Source: Ophioceras dolichostomum
Taxonomy: Eukaryota > Ascomycota > Sordariomycetes > Magnaporthales > Ophioceraceae
Assembly: GCA_003049485.1 (NCBI GenBank)
Contig: PYST01000139.1
Location: 32,265-96,264 of the forward strand
Reading direction: 5' to 3'
Length of the DNA stretch: 64,000 bases
Of this stretch, positions 20,935 through 31,012 are shown piece by piece (within the stretch, counting starts at the first letter, position 1; each line of letters starts with the position of its first letter). The position numbers were made by a program, and so were the translations under genes. The notes under the pieces were generated by a model. That model worked only from the letters and a program-made list of their open reading frames with translations, ran no database searches and had not been told where the DNA came from.

Positions 20935-21656
20935 TTAGGCGTCGGGGTAGTCTTGACACCAAAGGGACAGTAGCGGAGACTATGAGAAACGCGGGGGTTA
21001 GACTTCTCCGTGTTTGTCGTGTAAGAAGGAACCTATGCACTCACCAGAGTAGTAACTTGGCAGCAGACTTTCACGCCGGGACAGGCCGCCAAGTTATTGT
21101 CGCCTAGAATTTCGCCAGAGAGGAAGGTACGTAGATGGTTAGCTTCCGGGGCTCGTCATCATCAAACCGCGCGCACTACCCAGAAACGCTCGGAGATGGG
21201 GAACCGAAAGGTGAGCGAGCAGGCAGGGGGATAAAAATCACAAAGATAATAAAAAAACTCACAGTTCAACCCATTGATGTCATTAGGGTTCAGCTGATAC
21301 CCGTAAATTTTAGCCAGCCACACGACCAGCTGCACGTCGCCCGCGACCATGGCGCGGCAGCACTGCAGCTCCCCGCCGTTGACGGCCGCGCATTGCGGCG
21401 AGGGGCTCGTGGTGTGCAGAAGGACCGGCGGCGGCGAGGCGAGGAGGTTCAGCAGCGGGTCGACGACAGGCAGTTTCGGGAGGGAGAGACCTCGTGGGAC
21501 GTCGGCGGCGGCGGCGGCGGCAACGTCTTCTGATGGGACGAGGGCTGGAGCGGGAGCAGGAGCAGGAGCAGGAGACGCGTTGGCGATGCTGCCTAGGAAG
21601 AGGAGGAGGAGGAGGCGGGGGGCTAGAAGAGAGGTGGTTCGGCGCGGGGAGGGCAT
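20935..21656 (-). CDS. Hydrophobin-like secreted protein, atypical spacing
   Basis: Small secreted amphipathic protein that would coat aerial hyphae or spores. The proposed exons are 21656-21263, 21103-21045 and 20979-20935 (165 aa). A Leu-rich signal peptide (LLLLLFLGSIANA) is followed by an Ala/Pro linker. Then come exactly eight cysteines in the hydrophobin order C..CC..C..C..CC..C. The spacings are about 9, 31, 6, 5 and 12. The C5-CC spacing of 5 is class I-like and the C1-CC spacing of 9 is class II-like. Exon 2 (starting at C4) gives CDNNLAACPGVKVCCQVTTL with good splice sites on both sides. Exon 3, which supplies the eighth Cys, is less certain: without that splice the frame ends four residues later and the last Cys is lost. 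It is divergent from the P450 across 2.6 kb. Confidence 0.72.
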
Positions 21657-24234
21657 TGTGCTAGTTAGGAGGGATCAGCGGTGGTGAAGGCGGGATGGGA
21701 TGGATGGATGATGCTTCTGGCTGTCTGGAGCTAAGGTGTCTTTGCTCGAGATTTGTCTGGGGGAGCTCGGTTGTGGTTGCTTTATGTGAAGGGTGTTTGA
21801 CGATAGCTATGCGGTAGTTCGCGAACGCTGCTGATCTTTTCTATGCCCGGGTTGGCGTTGGAAGTCCAAAACTTGAGGGGGGACTCGTGGACATGTTTCG
21901 TTCCGACCTAAACCGTACTGTAGGAGGCGAGGAATGGGGAAGAAATGGATGGGGGGATGGGGAGAGACGGGGCAATGGCAAGCGGGATTGTGATGCGCGT
22001 CGGTTCCAGAGCAACGACTCGAGGCCTCGCTCCTCGATGTCTCAGCCAGAAAGGCTCCCAAGAGTGCGGCTGAGGAGAAGTAACCTCTGTTTGGCGACGG
22101 AGCAAGCTCCGAACATAATTAGGGAGGATGTGAAAATGCGACTGGATGGGATGAACTTGCAGACGCCATCCAATATTCCTAGCGAATCCTACCTTCGTAT
22201 CACACATCTTGCTTCTGCTCTTATCTGTTCCCTCGAAAGGGAGGTCCCCGAGCGAGTATGGTCCCCGAAGCACACTCATTGCTCGGCGGGATGTCACTGA
22301 GACATTGTCACCATCCATACCCTCCATGCGTGTTTCCTTCCAGGGTTCAGCTCGGCTGGACCAGGCAAACCATGTGCGTTGTATGGAAAGGCTCGGCTAT
22401 CTTCTCTCGTCGCATTCCTTGTGCTGCACGACATGTTTGACAAAACAGAGCCGCTCGGAGTTTGTTTGTTTGCTTCGGAGCGAGCCGAATGGAATCCATC
22501 ATCCGATCAGCTAGTGAGTGCTATCGTGCAACGTGCCAGACTACTCAAGGTTTGCGAATAGTACATATAGCATGTTGTTTCCGTTATCGATCAGCTCGGC
22601 GACGAGATGGGAAGATGGGGTGGCAGGAGGACGGGAGTCCACCTCCAAAGTTCGGCTGCTTGTGAAACGAGTAGCGCGAGGGAAACGAGCAAGCCGGAGG
22701 GGGACAATTTCGAGCGATGACAGAAAAAACAACGGCCGTCGCAATCTTCCTGTCGCGCTAGTGGTGCGCCACTGACGTTCGCAGCCTTCCAGCTCTGGCT
22801 TGGCCGGGCGCAAAAAGCATCCCTGAGTTCGACCGAGGACGGACGGGCAACCAAAACGGGCCGTCCCCCACCCACTACGAGGAACACCTGTCACATCACG
22901 TCGGCTCCGATACGAACCTCTCCCTCCTTCCTCGCTTCCTCCATATACATATCATGCACACACTCGGATGTATCGTAGGTAGTGTCCTCGACGCCAACCC
23001 TCGAGATCTCTGCCCAGCTTGGTGACAATGATGTTGAACGTGGTGGTGGAGCTCAAGCTGAGAGGTGGGGGTTTGTGAGCTGAAGTTATGATGATCGGCG
23101 GTGCACTCCTGGAGCCTGCACCTCAGCACCTCCCACTCTTGACCCCTGCATTCACTTCGCGCACTTCTCATTGGCCGGACCTCTTGCCCAGGTCACAAAA
23201 GTGGGTTATCAAGACTTCGGTGGAGATTGGTTTTATTTTGACTCCATGCTTTTTTATCATCAGCTTTTGGCTTTTCCCATGTGTGACGTCTTTTTTGCTT
23301 TTTGACATGTTTCAATATTGGACTACTCGACTCCCGTACCGTGTTCTATTCCTTTTTAGGAATATCTTGTCCCGCCGTTGCTGCCCCTCCTTTAGAAATG
23401 GGTTTTTATGTGCCAATGTGCCGACATCCATCCTCCATAATTTGTTTCATCTTTCTCCCCCCCCCCCCCCNCCCCCCCCCCCCCCAGAGTGTGTTGGTCA
23501 GCGAGCTGAGGGAAGTGTGTGTGCTGGGGTGGTGTCGACGGCATCCCTCTCTCTCGGGCCAGTGCTCTTTCACAGCCAGCACGCACGCCGGCTAGGGGAA
23601 TTGGATTTCAGAAGAAAGAATCCAAGACAAAAAGAGTTCTCGACCGGCCGACCAAGTGTCTCACCCGCCGGCCGTCATTCTCAGGCCACGCCCAGCTTTT
23701 TGGCAGGAATTTGTACTTAGGCTGGGCATTCTTTTTTGGGTGCTCGGTACATTGCTTCTATCGCATGCAGGAGCGGGAGCCGAGAGTGTCGGCAAAGCCA
23801 GTGCTAGCGCAGTTAATGTATGGTTGGTTGGATGCTTCCGGGGTTGGCATCAGCCCGGGGCTGTTGATGCTTTCGGTGCTTCCCTCCTCGCTTCCCAACT
23901 CCTGCACGGCCTTATTGATACTATGGCTACTTGCTCAAAATTACTGCGTGGCATCGTTCGTGTCGAGGGTGGGAAGATGTATCAGTCACCCTCCTTCTCG
24001 CCATTCCCTTCTCCTTTCGAATAACCGCCGCCCAAGAGCATTCCCATCATAATCGCCAACTGCCCTCGTCTTATACTTCTTCTGAACCAGCAGAAACGTC
24101 GATCATCAGAGCAGTCCTCTCGATCTACAGAATTCCTGTCCTCTGTCCCTCTCTCCGTCCGAGTTGTTGTTGAAACAAACACCTTCCTTCCACGTGCCAG
24201 AGTGAGCAGACAGTCGCAGGATCCCTGAGAGAAT
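21657..24234. other. Long divergent intergenic region
   Basis: 2.6 kb between the hydrophobin and P450 starts with no convincing gene on either strand. It includes a 29-nt C run interrupted by one undetermined base at 23471. The last 200 nt before the P450 start are C/T-rich. Confidence 0.5.
23457..23485 (+). repeat. Poly-C homopolymer with one undetermined base
   Basis: 29 nt of C with an N at 23471. The length is unreliable, and it may mark a small assembly join. Confidence 0.9.
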
Positions 24235-26550
24235 ATGGCTGTCCTTCTCTATGCACCGCAGGCCCTTATAGGCTTGATAATCACTTGCCTCATATTGGTG
24301 CCGGCAGTCATTCTCGTGAATCTTCTGTGGCGCATCTGTTCAGACGCGGGCCTCCCCACCACGCTGCCTTGGGCTGGCGTCGATTCCAACGGTCGCGGCC
24401 CATCATCCCGCGCCTGGGCAAATCTGGCCAGCGTCTTCAACATGAAGACGCTAATGGATGAGGGCTATGCCAAGGTATGTCCCGTTTCCCATCCCAGCTT
24501 CGGTGCCGTCAAACCCACTATTATCGAGTGCCAGACTTCTGTGAGAGGAGAAATTTACCAGGGAGGGGAGGTTCGAAACGACTCGTAGGTCCCTAATAAC
24601 GTCACTTTTCTCCATGAAACAGTACTCCAAGAATAACCAGGCATATGTGCTGCCGCACATCCTGACCGGCCCGGAGATCATCCTCCCCCTTTCGCAGGTC
24701 CGGTGGCTGCTGGAGCAGCCGGATTCGGTGATGAGCCAGACCGAGGTGAACCGACAGTTCCTCGAGGCCGACCACACGTTCTTGCACCCCAACATCGTGC
24801 GGGAGCCTGTCCACCCTGGCGTAATCCGCCGCGAGTTGACCCACAAGCTTGGCTCATTCGCCGACGACATCGTCGACGAGCTAAATGCCTGCCTGCGGGA
24901 GAACTGGGGCACCAGCGAGGACGGCGATGACGAAGGCTGGCGCGAGGTCAAGGTCTACGACACCATGCTGGACCTGATCTCGCGACTCTCGACGCGTGTC
25001 TTCGTCGGCGCGGATCTCTGCCACAACAAGGAGTTCTTGCGCAGCGCGCGGCTGTTTGACAAGAATGTCGTCGTGTCTGCTGCATTTCTCAATCTTCTTC
25101 CTGGTTTCCTCAAACCGTAAGTGTCTCTCTCTCAATCTCTCTGCCGATGCCCTCCCTCCTTTTTCCAACTGTATCTTCTTTCTAACCGCTACCCTTGTCT
25201 GTTCTAAAATAAATTCCAACATGTCCGCCCAATGCCATGCGTGTCTCGTTCCATGCCGGAATATGTTACCCGACTTGTGGCTGACAATGCGCCGATCACT
25301 TCCCAGTGTGTTCGCTCCGATCGTCACCGCATACGACCATCTGCCGTACCTCACGTACGCCAAGTTCGTCACGCCCATCATCAAAGAAAGGCTGAAACAG
25401 TCCGAGGCCGAATCGGCGGAGAAGCTGCCTCTGTTTAGCTCCCACGGTCCGGTAAGTTAGCTGCTGACTGACCCACCGGCCGGACTTCCTCCCTCTTCCT
25501 CCGTCGTCGCCTCCACCGTACTGACTACATAGTGATGATCACGTAGAACGACTACTTCCAATGGGCCATCTCGCACGCCAAAGCGCACTGGGACCCTACA
25601 GAGCTCTCCGTGGAGGTGATCGCCCGCCGTCTCGCATGCCTCTGCTTCGCTGCCATCCAGTCATCGGTCATCAGCATCACCAACACGCTCTACGACATCG
25701 CGTCCTCCCCGAACTGCGCCGAGTGGCTCGACGCCATGCGCCAGGAGGTTCAGGCCGAAATCGACGACGACGCCGCTTCCTCCTCCTCTTCTTCTTCACC
25801 ATGGACAAAAGCCGCACTGGCCCGCCTCCACCGCGTCGACTCCGCCCTGCGCGAGAGCATGCGCCTGAACGGTTTCGTGTCTAGGGGAATCATGAAGATG
25901 GTCGTCGCGCCCGAGGGCGTCACCCTCCCTGACGGATCGCACGTGCCCAATGGCTCCAAGATCGGCATCCAGGCTTACAGCGTCCATCGGGACGAGGAGG
26001 TATATCCTGACGCTGATGCTTACCAGGCGTTTAGGTTTGCTGCCGTCAAAGACAGTGAGGCCTCCTCCTCCTCCTATGGCATGCAGACGGAGAGGGAAGA
26101 GGTTTCCTTTGGCAGGGACGAAGGAGCTGCTGTTCCTATCTCCTCTTCGGCCACCACCGCTGCCGCTGGCACTGCTACCGCCCCGCCCAGGCAGCCCCAG
26201 GCACTGGTATCCACCAGTCCAACCTTTCTGGCCTTCAGTCACGGACCAAATGCGTGGTAAGTTGCCCATCCACCTAAGTCCTCGTATACCCTCTAGTTGC
26301 CTGGTCTGCATAAATGCGTGGGCTCCTGCCTGGCATGGGAGGAGGACCTTCGTTGACACCGTTGTCTCCGCCAACCTACATCAGCCCCGGCCGGTTCTTC
26401 GCCGCCAACCAGCTCAAGCTTACGCTGGCGCACATCGCGCTCCACTACGAGATCGAGCCTATCCGCGAGAGGCCTGTCAACAAGTGGTTCGTCGGTAGCA
26501 TGGCGCCGCCGATGTGGGAGACGCTGAGGGTAAGGCGGCGCCGGGTATGA
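24235..26550 (+). CDS. Cytochrome P450 monooxygenase
   Basis: Membrane-anchored heme-thiolate monooxygenase. Five exons, 24235-24474, 24623-25116, 25307-25451, 25547-26256 and 26385-26550, join in frame to 584 aa. All four introns have GTAAGT or GTATGT donors. An N-terminal anchor helix spans about residues 10-33. The I-helix region reads CLCFAAIQSSVIS, resembling FAAI-type fungal P450s (gibberellin or terpenoid oxidase relatives) rather than the classic AGxDT. The ExxR motif is ALRESMR. FxxGxxxCxG is FSHGPNACPGRFF, formed across the last intron, with heme ligand Cys at about residue 530. A 55-residue Ser/Ala/Pro-rich insert lies just before the heme loop (about 458-513) and makes the protein longer than usual. 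No backbone biosynthetic gene is nearby. Substrate unknown. Confidence 0.93.
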
Positions 26551-27882
26551 GACCAGGGCCGACCGTCATAGCGACGTATCATCAACTGCGTTGGCTGTGT
26601 GTACGTCGCTTGGAGGAGCTGATGCTGTTAGGCAATAGTTTGCTCTCTGCTCGGATAAGCCTGGCTGGCCACCTAGCTCGTAATTTTTACTATGTACCAA
26701 TTAATGTAATGATAGCCACCACTGTACGCCCTTCACTATGCTTACGTGGAGGTCCGTATCGAGGAATGGACCGTAGGGGAACACAGAGCTGTCGTGATGC
26801 TGATCTCATGCGACCACTACCTACCACTCCGAGTCTCCGCGAGCTCCGGTACCTGCATAGGTGCTAAACGAGAAGGTTTGCACTGCCTTGTCCCACCGAG
26901 AAGCAAAAGTCGTCCTGACAGCTGGGGTCTCGCTATGCGCCGCTCGGGAAATCCCGCAAACCGCAGGGTTGAGGCCCGTTGAGGCTGACAGTTCATCAGG
27001 CGATCAGTCTCAGGGAGAAAGGAGCAAATCGGTTGCTGCAAGAAACATCCTCGATCACCTACAGGTACCCATCAACTTCCCTCGCGGAGCGACTCGTGGT
27101 TCGTATTTTTGTCTCCGAGATCTTGTCTCGCGAAGGTTTCTAGGTTCCTGGGCTGGAGGAGACCAAGAATTCCTTTTTATTTTTACGAGTAGAGATTGGG
27201 GAAGGGATGGGGTGAAGCGTCTCCGTAGGGCTGGTCAAGCTTGTTGTTCGCCGAATCATGTGGAGGCAGCCGACAACAGCGGAGCAATTCAGGGGCTGCA
27301 ACGTTCGGCCGGAGCCGAATGCTCCCCGAAAATAGAATATTTTCCGATTCCGACCTGTCGTTCATTCACGGCCTAGAATCCAATCAATTCAGGACTGTGG
27401 GCAAATATTTTTGTTTACCTGCACCAGTCGAAGAAACCCGCTTATGGCATGGGAATAACAGCCTCAACTTCCACACTGATGTCTTGGCCCAGGGAGCTAG
27501 CCAAGGGTCCTCCTCTCCTAGATTCGTTCCACGAGTCCCAGGAAAAATGAGGCTCAGCGTTGTGGCTCTCCCCCCTGGTAGCGCGAGAAACTAGCGCGAG
27601 GGCGCCACCTACTGGACCCCGCTGACATCGATTTGGCAGTCGCTCCACCAAGCAACCTCAATGTGCTCGTATAGCTCGGCACATTGGGACGGATGATGTC
27701 GGTTGACCCGCCTCCACAGCAGCAGGTACCGAGTGTAGGGCCGAGCAACCAGCGGTGCCTGCATGCAAGCCACCAGCCCAGCCCGGGAGGCCGGGAAGAT
27801 TCTGGACGCAGGCATCGCCGTTGCTCCGCATCGAATAAAGATCAACTCGAATTTGGCTAAGGTCAACCGACGAGATACTCTG

Positions 27883-27889
27883 TATATAA
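27883..27889 (+). promoter_or_regulatory. TATA box of the PhiA-like gene
   Basis: TATATAA in a well-placed position upstream of a long C/A-rich 5' leader, as seen in strongly expressed fungal cell-wall genes. Confidence 0.5.
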
Positions 27890-28108
27890 CGACCTCCAAC
27901 TTCGTCCCGTCGATGGACTGGAATTTCTTCTCATCACCTCACTCACTCACAACCAACCAAACAAACACACACTCTCACCTTCAATCATCCGCTCTACTAG
28001 ACTTTTATTGTCGCTCAGCGCAGTCCATTCGCTCGACTACTAGATTTCCTATCGTCTTTTCCTTCCTACTACTCACGAACAACCATCTTCACTACTATAA
28101 TCACAACT

Positions 28109-28138
28109 ACCACTACTACTACTACTACTACCACCACC
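28109..28138 (+). repeat. ACT trinucleotide microsatellite in 5' leader
   Basis: Run of about eight ACT units turning into ACC, 25-55 nt before the ATG at 28163. Confidence 0.7.
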
Positions 28139-28162
28139 AAAAAACCCACCAAACCCACCAAA

Positions 28163-28786
28163 ATGCAGTTCACCATCGCCACCATCGCCGCCACCCTCCT
28201 GGCCGCCACCACCACCGCCAACGGCGCCGTCCTCCCGCCCCGCCAAGACGGCAGCACCCCCTCCACAACGCGCTTCCAGCTGCTGGCGGTCCGCTCCGAC
28301 TCCGATGGCGTGCACCACTACGACCCCCTCGGCGCCTCCAAGTCCTCCTTCCTCCTCCGTCTGCCCTCCCAGAACGCCACGTGCGACGGCGGGGTCTCCA
28401 GCGGCGACATGGCGACCTTCTACATCGGCGCCGACTCCGAGTACTCCACCACGGGGCTCTTCATGCACACCAGCAGCGGTTCCCCCGCGCAGGAGGCCTG
28501 GGTCGACCGGTCCGGCATGGGACAGGGCGCCTTCCACTACACGACGGGGACCCAGCCGATCGGCCGCAACGGCGAGCGCGGGCCCTGGGCCATCGACGGC
28601 GATGGGCACCTGACGTTTGCGGGCAACGCCGGCTTCATCGCCTGCCCTACCACTGCTGTCGCGGGCGCGTGGAGCGTGTGGGTGGCCGCTGGCACGGACA
28701 AGCCTGGGTTTAATGAGGGGTGCGTGAGCGTTGCACTGAAGACTTTGGAGGTTGGGGAGCCGGTTGGGTGCGAGTACACCTACTAG
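28163..28786 (+). CDS. PhiA-like cell-wall protein
   Basis: Secreted cell-wall protein related to Aspergillus PhiA, which is needed for phialide and conidium development. Single exon, 207 aa. The signal peptide is about residues 1-21 (MQFTIATIAATLLAATTTANG). Family blocks in order: FQLLAVRS, SKSSFLLRLPSQNATCDG, AWVDRSGMGQGAFHYTTGTQP, GERGPWAIDGDGHLTFAGNAGFIACP, AWSVWVAAG, and NEGCVSVALK with a final CEYTY. The four conserved cysteines are present. The start is set by the ATG directly after the A/C-rich leader. A strong TATA-leader arrangement and G/C-rich third positions suggest high expression. Confidence 0.93.
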   Translation: MQFTIATIAATLLAATTTANGAVLPPRQDGSTPSTTRFQLLAVRSDSDGVHHYDPLGASKSSFLLRLPSQNATCDGGVSSGDMATFYIGADSEYSTTGLFMHTSSGSPAQEAWVDRSGMGQGAFHYTTGTQPIGRNGERGPWAIDGDGHLTFAGNAGFIACPTTAVAGAWSVWVAAGTDKPGFNEGCVSVALKTLEVGEPVGCEYTY

Positions 28787-29828
28787 ACGGATGGGTACTA
28801 CTGATTATCTTCGATGTTGTTCGTTTATTTGTTTGCATCGTTTGTATATGACTAGGAGTAGAGGTCGGCAAGGAGTTCCAGGTGGCATAATGATATGATC
28901 GTACTCTTGGTGTATAAATACTAGCAGTTAGTTTGATAATTTTCGAAGATGCCCTAATTAGTACCGCTCACTTCAAGTTCGAAGCTTAGAGACTCTTAGG
29001 AATCAATATATGATGCTTTCGATGGAAAAGGTGGGCTATAACAAGCAAGGAACTGCCATATTAAGACGCCACTCTGCTCGGGTACTTTTAATCTAGACGT
29101 GTCGGGGCAGTATGTACTAGTAGTATCTACCAGTGCTCCAAACCAGTATAAACTGAAGCAATTCCCATTGAGTCACCCTTGGGAACGACACGAAAGATTA
29201 CCTACCCTATCGTCTTTCACAGTATTGGTTGCCATGTTCTCGTCTACCCCAGGAAACCCGTCCCAAACTTTGGCATTCCTGGTAACATGGCCGCGGAACA
29301 ATGCCCAAAGAGGTACTTGACGGAAGACACCGGCGGCGTTCTCACCCCTATCAGTATACGAAACATCCGCTCTACCACACAAATATCTTTCATCATCTTG
29401 AATGCTATGAAGCGGGGGCTGAGGGACACTGACAACGCAAAGAGAACATCTTCCAAGCTAGCGAGATACAAGAGGGGCCACGAGCATAGTAGGAGCTGCA
29501 AGCTCTGAGAGACATAGTAAATTCTGACTCCCGGGTCGCACAGTCCCTTTGTCGGGGCGAAAGAGATGTCGAACCCCAGCACCCTGGAAACTCCACGGGA
29601 GCGGCCTACAGCCACGCTGGCAGTGAGCATACCCCACGGTGTCTCCCTGGTGACCTTATGGTGAACGACGGAGCCGCCTCCCGCGCTTCCGAACCGGCCG
29701 ACCGGGCCTGCGGACTCGAGATGGTCCAGGGTCCCTTCCCAGTACCAATCGCCGCAGCCCGGATGGACTGGCGGGGAGACTTCTCTAAGAAGCAGAGCAT
29801 CTCCGGGAACTGAAAAGGCCGTTGGTAC
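28787..29828. other. Convergent intergenic region, no gene seen
   Basis: 3' UTR of the PhiA-like gene (T-rich, AT-rich to about 29000) and the 3' flank of the STAND-N-like gene. No domain in any frame. Confidence 0.45.
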
Positions 29829-31012
29829 TCAACCAGACTGTGGACGCTCGAGGAGTCGGGCGCTGGAGGCTCGGAGGCGGGCGGCGGAGTGAACGTGGCT
29901 CAGGGCGAGGAGCTGGTCGAGGACACCAGCTAGGAATGCGACATTTGCATCAGGGATAACGCAAGAACTAAATGCGAAGGCTTCTTCGACTGCAGCAGCA
30001 AGGGAGTTCTTGAGAAGCATGAGTGGCATGGTGATATCCTCCTGCAGTCTGCTGGCGAGCATTAGGCTTGAATCCTTCTGCTGCAAGAGAGCCACATCCT
30101 CTAGGTAATGGGTCGGCACTAGAAGCATTGTGGCCGGACGAGGAATCGTCTCGATTGCTTCCGCAGTAGGCACAAGAGGAGGAGGCCTTCGTACAAGATC
30201 CGTTCGCCGCTGAAGATCGGCTGAACCAGAAATCAGGGGTGCAGCAAACGCCCTGGAATGATGTCGTTTCCGAGTACGGTTTGTCGTCGCAGCTTGGAGG
30301 GCCCTGTTGGGACGAGCACTGGCTGCAGATATTTCGGATGCGGCCAGAAGCTTCATGTGTTCCCCCTTTTTTTGCGAGACCACTTCAGCGAGCTTGGTGA
30401 TATCCGTCCTGGCGGCAGTGACCTCTTGGCGTATGATAATGTCGTGTCGCCTACCAACAGATACGCGGCCTTTGTTAGCTCGTCACCGATGGAAATTTGA
30501 CCCGAGCGGAGGCGTTCATCATTAATTTTTATTTCAACGTACCGGCCAGCCACCGAGAGGGCCGATATCATGGAGACGGTGAGCCTCTCCAACCTGCGGC
30601 AGGACGCCATGATCTTTCCTTCTTCGAAACCCCACCGAAGATTTTTCGCCATGCGCGTGTACAAGCTGTCCGTGGTCGTCGGCTGCGAGTCGCGTATCGC
30701 CGATGCGATGAGGTCGAACTCGGAGCCCATCAGAGTCAGGATGGTCTTGATCTCGGGGAGTGATATCAGAAGGCTGACCTGGGATGAGACGTGGGCAGAC
30801 GCCGCCTCCAGGTCGTGGAGAAATATTCGGGCGTTGGCGACGACCGAGGTGGCAGCGCGCATCTCGGACAAGAGTTGGTTCATCACTGCCGGGGCATTTC
30901 GGCATCGCGCACAGAGGTCGTACAGCTCCTTGCCGCCTCGGAACACGACATCTGCTAAGGAGACCATCGTGGAAACGTTGGGAGCTACGGAGAGAGCGTT
31001 CATGTCGGCCAT
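29829..31012 (-). CDS. Stand-alone STAND N-terminal-like helical protein
   Basis: Proposed exons are 31012-30487 and 30424-29829, giving 373 aa. A 62-nt intron with a GTGACG donor joins QISI to EVTAARTDITKLAEVVSQKK in frame. The first 150 residues (MNALSVAPNVSTMVSLADVV, LYDLCARC, long amphipathic helices) look like the helical N-terminal domain of fungal NACHT/STAND receptors, but no P-loop or NACHT domain follows. The second half has a basic, Arg-rich linker and then helical segments (LEDVALLQQKD, LLKNSLAAAVEEAF, FLAGVLDQLLALSHV). The frame runs upstream of 31012 without another ATG. It could be a stand-alone signalling adaptor, a relic of a larger receptor, or another helical protein. No transmembrane segment is seen. 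The resemblance is by pattern only. Confidence 0.6.

Larger units (their letters stand above)
26551..28162. other. Intergenic, promoter of the PhiA-like gene
   Basis: No gene recognised. A TATATAA element at 27883-27889 lies about 275 nt before the PhiA-like ATG, followed by a long A/C-rich leader with a trinucleotide repeat. Confidence 0.5.

Noticed and set aside
24235..28786. Secondary-metabolite cluster built around the P450
   Set aside because: No PKS, NRPS, terpene synthase or pathway regulator lies nearby; the FSH1 hydrolase is 20 kb away.
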